Source of the DNA: Ruminococcus flavefaciens
GTDB lineage: Bacteria; Bacillota; Clostridia; Oscillospirales; Ruminococcaceae
Assembly: GCA_002371825.1 (NCBI GenBank)
Contig: DFHF01000037.1
Span: forward strand, 80,158-144,157
Length of the DNA stretch: 64,000 nucleotides
Direction: 5' to 3'
A program made the position numbers and the translations under genes. The notes beneath the pieces are model-generated. The model did not search any database and was not told the origin of the DNA. It saw only the letters and a list, made by a program, of their open reading frames with translations. Positions 17,341 to 25,761 of the stretch are shown here, in pieces (position 1 is the first letter of the stretch; each line of letters opens with the position of its first letter).

Positions 17341-17401
17341 AAAAGCATTTGTCCGTACATCGTTAGGTCTTTGAAGATGTACCGACAAGTGCTTTTCTTT
17401 T
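17341..17401 (+). promoter_or_regulatory. Terminator-like leader hairpin before pnuC (possible attenuator)
   Basis: The 5' arm at 17341-17361 and 3' arm at 17376-17396 pair over about 20 positions with one T-G pair and one C-C mismatch, around a 14-base loop (GTTAGGTCTTTGAA). The hairpin ends in GCTTTTCTTTT, so it looks like an intrinsic terminator placed between promoter and gene. A small hairpin (CACC/GGTG) lies before it at about 17324-17332. This suggests control by termination, possibly by an NAD-related ligand or a translated leader. I could not match it to a known riboswitch. Confidence 0.5.
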
Positions 17402-17412
17402 GGAGTGATAAT

Positions 17413-18105
17413 ATGTCAAAGTTTTTCAGTAATTTTTCCCGCACAGATATACTTCTCTGGAGTTTTTCTGTCTGCATGATAGTTATTTCAGCTCTTTGCT
17501 TCGGCGGAGGAAGCATACTCGCCGTCATCGCCTCACTTATAGGTGTTACCTCTATTATAATCAATGCCAAAGGCCACCCTGCCGGTCAGCTGATCGGAGT
17601 CTTTTTTGCCCTGTTCTACGGATATATCTCATGGACCTATGCTTACTACGGCGAAATGATGACCTACCTCGGCATGACCGGTCCTATGGCTGCCTTTTCA
17701 TTTATCTCATGGGTGCGGAATCCTTTCAAGGACGGCAAGGCTGAGGTAAGGATAAACACCCTTTCTCATCTTGAGATCGCTTTTATGTGCCTTCTCACCG
17801 CAGCAGTGACTTTCGTGTTCTTCTTTATACTCCGGTATTTCAATACATCTAATCTTCTGCCGAGCACTCTTTCTGTCACTACAAGCTTTGCGGCAGTTTA
17901 CCTCACCTTCCGCAGGAGCGCTTTCTTTTCCCTTATATATGCATTGAATGATATCGTGCTTATAGTACTCTGGACACTTGCTTCCATGAACGACAGTTCT
18001 TACATATCAGTCGTCATCTGCTTTGTTATGTTCCTTATAAGCGATCTCTACGGATTTGTGTGCTGGATGAAGCGAAAGCGCCGTCAGGCAGAAAATGATA
18101 TGTGA
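17413..18105 (+). CDS. pnuC: PnuC-family nicotinamide riboside transporter
   Basis: The start is the ATG at 17413 after TGGAGTG; an upstream in-frame ATG at 17284 overlaps the promoter and is rejected. The 230-residue protein has about seven membrane helices, an early IINAKGHPAGQLIG block, the aromatic run GYISWTYAYYGE, and the C-terminal signature LISDLYGFVCWMKRKRR of PnuC proteins. These facilitate entry of nicotinamide riboside, which is then trapped by phosphorylation. Relatives transport riboflavin or thiamine, so the ligand is not certain. No kinase gene (nadR) is adjacent. It is a single gene with a structured leader. Confidence 0.85.
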   Translation: MSKFFSNFSRTDILLWSFSVCMIVISALCFGGGSILAVIASLIGVTSIIINAKGHPAGQLIGVFFALFYGYISWTYAYYGEMMTYLGMTGPMAAFSFISWVRNPFKDGKAEVRINTLSHLEIAFMCLLTAAVTFVFFFILRYFNTSNLLPSTLSVTTSFAAVYLTFRRSAFFSLIYALNDIVLIVLWTLASMNDSSYISVVICFVMFLISDLYGFVCWMKRKRRQAENDM

Positions 18106-18108
18106 GTA

Positions 18109-18156
18109 TTGACATTTAAGAACGTATGTGCTATAATTGATTCAGAACATATTTTC
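18109..18156 (+). promoter_or_regulatory. Promoter with two LexA-like half-matched boxes
   Basis: TTGACA (18109-18114) and TATAAT (18132-18137) are 17 bases apart. GAACGTATGTGC (18120-18131) and GAACATATTTTC (18145-18156) each differ by one base from the Firmicutes LexA box GAAC-N4-GTTC. They flank the -10 element, which would fit SOS control of the polymerase gene that follows. Confidence 0.55.
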
Positions 18157-18168
18157 GGAGGTGAGTTC

Positions 18169-19695
18169 ATGCAGAACGGACAGAGAATGTATATCGCTAT
18201 CGACCTTAAATCCTTCTATGCATCAGTGGAATGTGCCGCAAAAGGCCTTGACCCTCTTGATGCAAATCTGGTAGTCGCTGATCCTTCCCGCACGGAAAAA
18301 ACTATCTGCCTCGCAGTATCTCCCTCGCTAAAATCCTATGGTATCCCCGGAAGAGCCAGACTTTTTGAGGTCATTCAGCGTGTTAAAGAGGTCAACTCAG
18401 AGCGCAGAAAAAAAGCTCCCGGCCGAAGATTTTCAGGGTGCTCATGTTTCGGCCATGAACTGAAAAACGATCCCTCCCTTGAACTGGACTACATTGTGGC
18501 TCCCCCAAGAATGGCTGAATATATGCGTGTGAGCACTGAAATATATAAGATATACCTGCGCTATATAGCTCCGGAGGATATTCACGTCTACTCCATCGAC
18601 GAGGTCTTTATAGATGCCACTGATTACCTTAAGACCTATCGCCTCAGCGCTCATGGCCTTGCGATAAAGCTGATACGGGAGGTGCTGAGTGAGACAGGCA
18701 TAACTGCAACCGCCGGAATAGGTACAAATCTTTATCTTGCCAAAGTAGCTATGGATATTGTCGCAAAGCATATGCCTGCCGATAAGGACGGTGTTCGTAT
18801 CGCTGAGCTGGACGAAATATCGTACCGGCAGAAGCTCTGGACTCACCGCCCTCTCACCGATTTCTGGAGGATAGGCCGGGGATACTCAGCCAAGCTGGAG
18901 GCTAATGGTATGTATACCCTCGGAGATGTGGCCCGATGCTCTCTCGGCGGAAAATACGACCGCCTCAATGAAGCACTTCTATACAAATTATTCGGTATAA
19001 ATGCCGAACTGCTCATTGACCATGCATGGGGCTGGGAGCCCTGCACTATTGCAGATATCAAGGCTTATAAGCCTGAAAGCAACAGTATAAGCTCCGGTCA
19101 GGTGCTTCAGCAGCCATACGAAACAGAAGCTGCCAGACTTGTCATAAGAGAAATGGCAGACCTGCTCTCTCTGGACTTAGTTGACAAAGGGCTCGTTACC
19201 GACCAGATAGTCCTGACTGTGGGATACGATATCTCCAATATGAAAAACGGCTTCCGCCAGAACAGCTTTAAAGGCTCAGTCACTTCGGACTACTTCGGAA
19301 GAAGCCTGCCTAAAGCTGCTCACGGCTCCATAAATATCGGCAGGTATACCTCATCATCAAAGCTGATACTGAATGCAGTGAGCCATCTGTTCGACAGAAT
19401 AGTCGAAAAAAACCTTCTCGTAAGAAGAATGTATGTGGTGGCAAATCACGTTATCCCGGAAAAAGCTGTGCCGGAAAAAGAATTTGAACAGCTGGACCTT
19501 TTCACCGATTACGAGGAAAAAGCCCGTCAGGACGAAAAAGAAAGCTCCTCTCTCGCCCGTGAAAAAGAGCTACAGAAAGCAATGCTGGATATAAAAAAAC
19601 GCTTCGGAAAAAATGCTGTGCTGAAGGGTATGAACCTGGAAAAAGAGGCTACGGCTATGATGAGAAATCAACAGGTAGGAGGCCATAAAGCATGA
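18169..19695 (+). CDS. Y-family DNA polymerase (UmuC/UvrX type)
   Basis: The start is the ATG at 18169, preceded by CGGAGGTGAG; an upstream in-frame ATG at 18109 lies inside the promoter. The 508-residue protein begins with MYIAIDLKSFYASVEC-type sequence, which supplies the first catalytic aspartate. YSIDEVFIDATDY supplies the Asp-Glu pair, and a GIGTNLYLAKVAMD block follows. The little-finger domain and a charged tail complete it. The family copies past DNA lesions with low fidelity. It overlaps the next gene by four bases (ATGA). A YolD partner and LexA-like boxes indicate an SOS mutagenesis cassette like B. subtilis uvrX-yolD. Confidence 0.9.
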   Translation: MQNGQRMYIAIDLKSFYASVECAAKGLDPLDANLVVADPSRTEKTICLAVSPSLKSYGIPGRARLFEVIQRVKEVNSERRKKAPGRRFSGCSCFGHELKNDPSLELDYIVAPPRMAEYMRVSTEIYKIYLRYIAPEDIHVYSIDEVFIDATDYLKTYRLSAHGLAIKLIREVLSETGITATAGIGTNLYLAKVAMDIVAKHMPADKDGVRIAELDEISYRQKLWTHRPLTDFWRIGRGYSAKLEANGMYTLGDVARCSLGGKYDRLNEALLYKLFGINAELLIDHAWGWEPCTIADIKAYKPESNSISSGQVLQQPYETEAARLVIREMADLLSLDLVDKGLVTDQIVLTVGYDISNMKNGFRQNSFKGSVTSDYFGRSLPKAAHGSINIGRYTSSSKLILNAVSHLFDRIVEKNLLVRRMYVVANHVIPEKAVPEKEFEQLDLFTDYEEKARQDEKESSSLAREKELQKAMLDIKKRFGKNAVLKGMNLEKEATAMMRNQQVGGHKA

Positions 19696-20123
19696 CAGAT
19701 GATGTATTTTTCCTCCCGGAGGATGAACACAGATATGACGATATAATCGGCCTTCCCCACCATGTATCCGAGGACAGACCCCATATGTCAAATTATGACC
19801 GTGCTGCACAGTTCTCCCCTTTTGCCGCACTCACGGGTTATGACTCATCAGTAAACGAGGCTGCAAGGCTGACGGAAAAAAGGCCAGTCCTCGATGACGA
19901 AAAGAAAGCTGCTCTCGATTCAAAGATCAATGAGCTTATGGATAATATGCCGTGTGAAGCTGAGATAGTATGCTTTGTCCCGGATACGAGAAAGTCAGGC
20001 GGCACACTCGTTACCCTCCGTGGAGTTGTCAGGACATTTGATGAATATGAGAAAAAACTCGTTTTTTCCGATGAAAGACGAATACCTGCCAATGATATAA
20101 TCGATATTGAGCTGTTCCTCTGA
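19692..20123 (+). CDS. YolD-like protein
   Basis: This 143-residue protein contains the YolD motif region YDRAAQFSPFAALTGYD and a basic/acidic helix, then a beta-rich C-terminal half (GTLVTLRGVVRTFDEYEKKL, IPANDIIDIELF). YolD-like proteins are found next to Y-family polymerases and are thought to act as the UmuD counterpart in Firmicutes. It overlaps the polymerase gene by four bases, so the two are coupled. The terminator overlaps its own stop codon. Confidence 0.85.
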   Translation: MTDDVFFLPEDEHRYDDIIGLPHHVSEDRPHMSNYDRAAQFSPFAALTGYDSSVNEAARLTEKRPVLDDEKKAALDSKINELMDNMPCEAEIVCFVPDTRKSGGTLVTLRGVVRTFDEYEKKLVFSDERRIPANDIIDIELFL

Positions 20124-20136
20124 ACAGCTCTTTTTT
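20109..20136 (+). terminator. Terminator overlapping the yolD stop codon
   Basis: GAGCTGTTC and GAACAGCTC form a 9-bp perfect stem around CTCT, followed by six T residues. The 5' arm is the last three codons of the gene. Confidence 0.9.
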
Positions 20137-20235
20137 CATCCAGATATAATCTGTATGATATTTACACAAATAAATGTTATTATACACAAACTTTTTGATA
20201 GTTATACAAAACCTTTCCCGATGCCGAAAATTTCC

Positions 20236-20286
20236 TTGACAAATGTCAGATTTAGTGATAACATATGAATGGACGTTCATATGTTA
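20236..20286 (+). promoter_or_regulatory. Promoter with TetR-type operator before the ABC exporter
   Basis: TTGACA (20236-20241) and TAACAT (20259-20264) are 17 bases apart. A perfect inverted repeat (TAACATATGAA, TGGACG, TTCATATGTTA) at 20259-20286 covers the -10 element. Its core TGAATGGACGTTCA resembles TetR/AcrR-family operators, so a repressor probably blocks the promoter. The repressor gene is not adjacent. The rest of 20137-20409 is AT-rich and non-coding. Confidence 0.6.
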
Positions 20287-20409
20287 TTTTTTTGATGAAC
20301 AATTGATTCTTGAAATTCTTTTTATCAAGTATCAGCTCCATGATGCAGTTGGCACATCAATATCAGCATATGGATATCTGCATGATAATTTTTTTCGGAG
20401 GGATATAAT

Positions 20410-21108
20410 ATGTACCTACAGCTTGAAAACATAAAAAAATCATACGGGGAAGGCGAAAATAAAAATGAAGTCCTCAAGGGTATAACCTGCGGTGTAGAAA
20501 AGGGACACATCTGCGTCCTGCTCGGACCTTCAGGTTCAGGAAAATCAACTCTGCTGAATATCATCGGCGGAATAGATTCTGCTGACAGCGGTTCGGTAAT
20601 TATCAACGGTGAAAAAATAGAATCCTTCAATGAGAAACAGCTCTCTCAGTACCGCAGAAAGCATCTGGGCTATGTCTTCCAGTCATATAATCTGATACCC
20701 AATCTGACTGTAAAGGAAAACATCGAGGTAGGTGCTTATCTCAGCGACAAACCGCTCCCCATCGACGACCTTATCGAGACTCTCGGACTCACTCAGCACA
20801 TGAACAAGATCCCCTCACAGCTATCCGGCGGACAGCAGCAGCGTACTGCTATCGGCAGAGCTATAATCAAAAATCCTGATATCCTCCTCTGCGACGAGCC
20901 TACCGGTGCTCTTGACTACAAGACCTCTAAGGAGATACTCAAGCTGATAGAAGAGGTCAACCATAAATACGGAAATACCATTATCATAGTTACACATAAC
21001 GATGCAATAAAGCTCATGGCCGATCAGGTCATAAAATTCCGTGACGGCGCTATCAGAAAAAATGAACTGAATACATCTAAAACTCCGGCCGCAGAGCTTG
21101 ACTGGTAA
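20410..21108 (+). CDS. ABC transporter ATPase (MacB/LolD type)
   Basis: This 232-residue nucleotide-binding subunit has Walker A GPSGSGKST, the Q-loop VFQSYNLIPNLTV, signature LSGGQQQRTAIGRA and Walker B ILLCDEPTGALD with the D-loop. The LDYKTSKEI continuation and H-switch VTHN match exporters of the MacB/LolD group. It begins after CGGAGGG and is followed 11 bases later by its permease. These pairs pump peptides, antibiotics or lipids, or drive extracytoplasmic mechanics. The substrate cannot be read from the sequence. The operator-like palindrome upstream indicates regulated expression. Confidence 0.92.
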   Translation: MYLQLENIKKSYGEGENKNEVLKGITCGVEKGHICVLLGPSGSGKSTLLNIIGGIDSADSGSVIINGEKIESFNEKQLSQYRRKHLGYVFQSYNLIPNLTVKENIEVGAYLSDKPLPIDDLIETLGLTQHMNKIPSQLSGGQQQRTAIGRAIIKNPDILLCDEPTGALDYKTSKEILKLIEEVNHKYGNTIIIVTHNDAIKLMADQVIKFRDGAIRKNELNTSKTPAAELDW

Positions 21109-21119
21109 GGAGAACAGCT

Positions 21120-23375
21120 ATGAAAAATCCTCTTCTCAAACGTATCCCCCGTGAACTCAGGGACGACCTCGGCAAATATATCGCACTCTTCCTTTTCCTG
21201 ACCCTGACTATTGGTTTTGTATCAGGCTTCCTCGTTGCAGATAACTCAATGAAAAAAGCTTATGACAACAGCTTCGATGACTACTCTATTGAAAACGGTC
21301 ATTTCATTCTGGAAAATCAGGCGGACGATGAACTGATCTCCGGTATCGAAAACGACTACGATGTAAAAATATACCCGCTTTTCAGAAAAAACAAAGAAAA
21401 CTCAGAGGGACATACCCTCCGCTTCTATATGCCTCGTTCATCCGTGAACAGGATAGATCTTATGGACGGTGAGAATCTCTCTTCTGACGGAGAGCTCATC
21501 ATTGACAGACTCTATGCCGAAAATAACGATATCCACCTTGGTGACAATATCTCCGCTGACGGTATGGACTTCAAGGTAGTCGGCACAGCAGCCTTCTCAG
21601 ACTACAGTGCACTGTTCAAGAATAACACCGATATGATGTTTGACGCAAATAAATTCACTGTCGCCATGATTTCGGAAAACGACTTTGAAGCTCTCGGAGA
21701 ATCCGGCCTTGAATATGAATATGCATGGCTGAACAACGATGACTCCCTCAGCGATGACGATCAGAAGGAAATGGCTGACAAGCTCATGCAGGACCTTGCT
21801 GTAAGAGCTGTTGAATATGATAATAAGATCACTGACTTCGTGTCCCGACAGGATAATCAGGCCATACAGTTCACAGGAAACGATATGGGCGGAGACAGTG
21901 TAATGGTCCACACTCTCCTGTATATCGTTATGGTAGTACTTGCTTTTGCTTTCGCAGTAACCATAAGAAGCACTATCGAGCAGGAAGCTATGGTCATCGG
22001 TACACTCAGAGCCTCAGGCTATACTAAGGGTGAGCTCCTCGCCCACTACATCGCACTGCCCACTATAATTACTGCCGCCGGAGCTGTTGTCGGAAATATT
22101 GTGGGATATACCGGAATGAAATTTATCGTTGCCGATATGTACTATCACAGCTACTCACTCCCCACCTATAAGACACTGTGGAATGCAAAGGCTTTCGTCA
22201 GCACTACGGTTGTTCCTCTCCTTATAATATTCCTTATCAATTTCATCATAATAAGCTACTCACTTTCACTGTCTCCCCTGAAATTCATCAGAAGAGACCT
22301 CAGCAGAGGAAAAAAGAAAAAAGCTCTAAAGCTTCCAAACTGGAAATTCCTCTCCCGATTCCGTGTAAGAGTTATCCTCCAGAATATTCCTGCTTATTTC
22401 ATACTCTTCTTCGGAATATTCTTTGCAAGCATACTCCTCATGTTCGGTATGCTGTTCTCTCCCTTGCTCACTCATTTCAGAGAGCAGGTCGTTGACTCAA
22501 AATTCTCGGAATACCAGTATGTTCTTAAGGCTCCCCTGCCGACTGAGACAGAAGGTGCTGAAAAATACTGTGTTACTACACTTGACAATGATAAAGATGA
22601 AGAGATAACCATTTACGGTATACAGGAAAACTCAGCTTATCTGACAGATGAGAGCTTCTCTGCCGGTGAGATATTCCTCTCAGACGGATATATGGAAAAG
22701 TACGGCGTTAAGACTAACAGCACCATTACCCTCCACGATAAATACTCCGGAAAGGAATATGACTTCAAGATCTCAGACCGCTACGACTATCCTCCGTCAC
22801 TCTGTATATTTATGAATATGCAGGACTTTAATGAGCTTTTCGGAAATGAAGCCGATCATTTCAGCGGATATTTCAGCAACGAAAAGCTGACTGATATCGA
22901 TGAAACTATGGTAGCCTCTGTTATCACTGAGCACGACCTTACTGTAATGGCCGATCAGCTGGATGACTCTATGGGAAGGATATTCCCCATGTTCTGCGGA
23001 TTTGCTATACTGATATACATACTTATGATATATCTGCTGGCAAAGATAATAGTGGAGAAAAACGCTTCTTCTATCTCGATGATAAAGATACTGGGCTACT
23101 CCGATCAGGAAGCCTCAAAGCTATACAACAGGGCAACATCTATAGTAGTTATCCTGTCTCTGCTGCTGTCAGCACCACTCTGCCTTGCTGTGATAAAGCT
23201 CATCTACTACACTATGATGATGGAATATTCCGGCTGGCTCACATTCTGGATCGCTCCTTGGATCGCTCCGGGAATGCTGATAATAGGTATGCTCTGCTAT
23301 ACTGTAGTCTCTGTGATACTTCTCAGAAAGATAAGAAAGATCCCGCTCTCACAGGCACTTAAAAATATGGAATAA
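21120..23375 (+). CDS. ABC transporter permease with two FtsX domains
   Basis: This 751-residue protein has one helix near residues 20-38, a large extracellular domain (about 40-255), three helices between 260 and 385 (first FtsX domain, with TIEQEAMVIGTLRASGYTKGELL), a helix near 425-450, a second extracellular domain, and a last set of helices from about 620 to 740 (second FtsX domain, IVEKNASSISMIKILGYSDQEA). It forms the exporter with the ATPase at 20410-21108. The final KIPLSQALKNME is typical of FtsX permease ends. A terminator follows directly. Confidence 0.9.
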   Translation: MKNPLLKRIPRELRDDLGKYIALFLFLTLTIGFVSGFLVADNSMKKAYDNSFDDYSIENGHFILENQADDELISGIENDYDVKIYPLFRKNKENSEGHTLRFYMPRSSVNRIDLMDGENLSSDGELIIDRLYAENNDIHLGDNISADGMDFKVVGTAAFSDYSALFKNNTDMMFDANKFTVAMISENDFEALGESGLEYEYAWLNNDDSLSDDDQKEMADKLMQDLAVRAVEYDNKITDFVSRQDNQAIQFTGNDMGGDSVMVHTLLYIVMVVLAFAFAVTIRSTIEQEAMVIGTLRASGYTKGELLAHYIALPTIITAAGAVVGNIVGYTGMKFIVADMYYHSYSLPTYKTLWNAKAFVSTTVVPLLIIFLINFIIISYSLSLSPLKFIRRDLSRGKKKKALKLPNWKFLSRFRVRVILQNIPAYFILFFGIFFASILLMFGMLFSPLLTHFREQVVDSKFSEYQYVLKAPLPTETEGAEKYCVTTLDNDKDEEITIYGIQENSAYLTDESFSAGEIFLSDGYMEKYGVKTNSTITLHDKYSGKEYDFKISDRYDYPPSLCIFMNMQDFNELFGNEADHFSGYFSNEKLTDIDETMVASVITEHDLTVMADQLDDSMGRIFPMFCGFAILIYILMIYLLAKIIVEKNASSISMIKILGYSDQEASKLYNRATSIVVILSLLLSAPLCLAVIKLIYYTMMMEYSGWLTFWIAPWIAPGMLIIGMLCYTVVSVILLRKIRKIPLSQALKNME

Positions 23376-23381
23376 AAATAT

Positions 23382-23430
23382 GGCCTCATGCCAGCTATCC
23401 GCACCGGATAAACTGGCTGAGGCCTTTTTA
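23382..23430 (+). terminator. Bidirectional terminator between convergent genes
   Basis: GGCCTCATGCCAG and CTGGCTGAGGCC pair with a one-base bulge around a 20-base loop, followed by TTTTTATTT. It separates the exporter operon from the minus-strand lipoprotein gene. Confidence 0.8.
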
Positions 23431-23431
23431 T

Positions 23432-24616
23432 TTACTCTGCATATGCGATTTTTTTCTCGTAATCTACCGATATACGAATACCGAAAAGATTATAGATATC
23501 ACCTATAGTCAGACGGCATATGTCTTTCTGAAGCTCATCATCAACGCTTCCCTCAGGGTAGAAATCGCTTCCATTCAGATATATTTTATATATACTTTTG
23601 TCATAGCCCTCGCCGTTATATCTTCTTATCTTTACTTCTCTCAGGTCATTTTTGATTTCGAGTTTCTTTTCGTCGAAGCTGACATCAAATCCGGCGTGTT
23701 CACACAGCTTTATCAGGGTACTGAATTCAAGATCGGAGCCCACTTTTACAGAATCATCAAGTCCATATCCTCTTACCGCAAGATCCCTGAAGAGCCTGCC
23801 TATCTTCTCATCACCGATATACAAAGGCATACTTTCACCGCTGGCGCCGCTGATACCTTTGCTGAAAATATCTTCGGCAGTATGGATAAAGTCCTCTTTG
23901 TCACGGATATTCCATTTCTTTTTGGTGCGGAAATCCAGAGAGATTATCTCTATACCGCTATCATTTACTATTGATATCTCAGGTATGATGGCTCTGCGGT
24001 AAGTATCCTCCTCCTGAGACTGACCAATGTCCGGAAGAAGCTCTGCACTGTTCACCGCCTGAAATGCAAGCTCCGATATCTTACGGATGTCCTCAGGCCT
24101 TTCAGCAGTTATGGCAAATCCGGCTTCCGTTTGGTCACCAAGTCCGATCTTATTGAAATAGCTGCATTTAAAACCGGACTTCTCCAGCGGCTCATATATC
24201 TCCGGCTGTGCCATGAGGAGCTGTACGCAGTAATCATCTGCAATTATCCATGAGCTTCCGAACATTCCATGCCTGAGATAATGATAAACATGGAAGCGTA
24301 TTCCGTCTTCGTCTTCAAAAACGTTTATGACATCTTCATCTTTTCCGCTGTTCTTCCTATCCGATCCGCTCATGCGTTCATCAAGGGCACCATGCTCATT
24401 TTCAGTTGACCTCTCTGAGGAGATCAGCTTGAAATCCCTGTCGTAACGCTGTTCGAGATAGGACTCTGTCTTTTCATCGTCAAGATCGCTGACTCCGCAG
24501 CGTGTACAGCCGACAGAAATCATCATGGAAAAAGTCAGCAATACCAGTATGAACTTCTTTAGCAGCCTTCTGCTTCTGACAGCAATTGGCTTCCTGTATT
24601 CGCTGCACATGGTCAT
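23432..24616 (-). CDS. Lipoprotein of unknown function
   Basis: This 394-residue protein has a basic start, one hydrophobic segment (FILVLLTFSMMISVGC) ending in a lipobox, and so is predicted to be lipid-anchored outside the membrane. The mature part has a charged linker and two mixed alpha/beta regions; the end (DIYNLFGIRISVDYEKKIAYAE) recalls copper-amine-oxidase-N or stalk-like repeats, but not clearly. Its start overlaps the end of the sirtuin gene by four bases, so the two are translated together. I recognise no family. Confidence 0.6.
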   Translation of the reverse strand: MTMCSEYRKPIAVRSRRLLKKFILVLLTFSMMISVGCTRCGVSDLDDEKTESYLEQRYDRDFKLISSERSTENEHGALDERMSGSDRKNSGKDEDVINVFEDEDGIRFHVYHYLRHGMFGSSWIIADDYCVQLLMAQPEIYEPLEKSGFKCSYFNKIGLGDQTEAGFAITAERPEDIRKISELAFQAVNSAELLPDIGQSQEEDTYRRAIIPEISIVNDSGIEIISLDFRTKKKWNIRDKEDFIHTAEDIFSKGISGASGESMPLYIGDEKIGRLFRDLAVRGYGLDDSVKVGSDLEFSTLIKLCEHAGFDVSFDEKKLEIKNDLREVKIRRYNGEGYDKSIYKIYLNGSDFYPEGSVDDELQKDICRLTIGDIYNLFGIRISVDYEKKIAYAE

Positions 24617-25326
24617 ATCTCAGAAAATACTTTTCCGATCTTGTCGCAGACAAGGAGACCAGCTTTGCTGTCCATCTGTGTGGGAGACATATTCACTATC
24701 ACCAGATCGCTGCCATTGAAATAGTTTATCAGTCCTGCCGCAGGATATACGTTAAGTGATGTGCCTCCGATAATAAGTGTATCAGCAGAGGCTATCGCTC
24801 TGACTGCACCATTTACCACCTCATCATCAAGTCCCTCTTCATAAAGAACTACATCCGGCTTGATGATACCGCCGCACTCACATCTCGGTATCCCCTCAGA
24901 CTGAGTTATCGCTTCGATACCGTGGAATTTCCTGCACTTCATACAGTAATTCCTGAGTACACTTCCGTGAAGTTCATAGACCTTCTTACTGCCGGCAGCC
25001 TGATGAAGTCCGTCTATATTCTGGGTAACAATGCCTGTAAGCTTCCCCTCCTCTTCCCACTTTGCAAGCTTGAGATGAGCAGCATTCGGCTTAGCGTCTG
25101 TGCATATCATCTTAGCACGGTAAAAGCGATAGAACTCCTCCGGCTTTTCCATGAAGAATGTGTGGCTCAGGATAGTCTCAGGCGGATAATCCCACTGCTG
25201 GTGATAGAGACCGTCAACGCTGCGGAAATCAGGTATCCCGCTCTCAGTTGACACTCCGGCGCCTCCGAAAAAAGCTATTCTCTTTGATCTGTTTACTATT
25301 TCACGCAGTTTATTGATCTCTTCCAT
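24613..25326 (-). CDS. cobB: NAD-dependent protein deacylase, sirtuin family
   Basis: This 237-residue sirtuin has the NAD motif GAGVSTESGIPDFRS near residue 21, TQNIDGLH with the catalytic region, and the base His in ELHGS. Four zinc cysteines are present (CMKC and CECG, spaced by about 20 residues), and a GGTSLNVYPAAGL block closes the site. It removes acetyl or other acyl groups from lysines. It is the middle of a minus-strand run: one base separates it from YjbQ, and it overlaps the lipoprotein gene. Confidence 0.93.
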   Translation of the reverse strand: MEEINKLREIVNRSKRIAFFGGAGVSTESGIPDFRSVDGLYHQQWDYPPETILSHTFFMEKPEEFYRFYRAKMICTDAKPNAAHLKLAKWEEEGKLTGIVTQNIDGLHQAAGSKKVYELHGSVLRNYCMKCRKFHGIEAITQSEGIPRCECGGIIKPDVVLYEEGLDDEVVNGAVRAIASADTLIIGGTSLNVYPAAGLINYFNGSDLVIVNMSPTQMDSKAGLLVCDKIGKVFSEI

Positions 25327-25327
25327 T

Positions 25328-25723
25328 TCAGCCTCCCATTACCTTAACGTAGAATTTTCTTGTTCTCGGTCCGTCAAATTCACAGAAATATATTCCCTGC
25401 CATGTTCCAAGGAGAGGCTTTCCCTTTGTGACGATTATAACCTCGCTGGCACCTACTGCTGATGATTTCAGATGTGCATCTGAATTTCCCTCTGCATGGC
25501 GGAATGAAACAAGGTCCGGGAAAGTCCTGTCCATACCCATTAGGAAGTCAGCCTTTACATCCGGGTCTGCATTTTCATTTATTGTTATAGCAGCAGTTGT
25601 GTGAGGACAATAAACTATGCATATTCCCTCGTTGACTCCGCTTTCTGTGATCGCCTCGGTCACCTCATTGGTAATATCGACCAGTCCCTGAGTTGGTGTA
25701 CTTAACTGGAAATTGAATAACAT
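25328..25723 (-). CDS. YjbQ/UPF0047 family protein (possible secondary thiamine-phosphate synthase)
   Basis: The start is the ATG at 25723 (MLFNFQLSTPTQ), preceded by AAGGAGGAG; a longer frame has no ribosome site. The 131-residue protein shows the family pattern: CIVYCPHTTAAITINENADP near the centre, DLVSFRHAEGNSDAHLKSS with metal histidines, and GTWQGIYFCEFDGPR near the end. Family members have weak thiamine-phosphate synthase activity in E. coli; the true role is unclear. It follows nth by about 38 bases. Confidence 0.9.
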   Translation of the reverse strand: MLFNFQLSTPTQGLVDITNEVTEAITESGVNEGICIVYCPHTTAAITINENADPDVKADFLMGMDRTFPDLVSFRHAEGNSDAHLKSSAVGASEVIIVTKGKPLLGTWQGIYFCEFDGPRTRKFYVKVMGG

Positions 25724-25761
25724 AAGATCTCCTCCTTTATAAATATCCGCTGAAGTATTTA

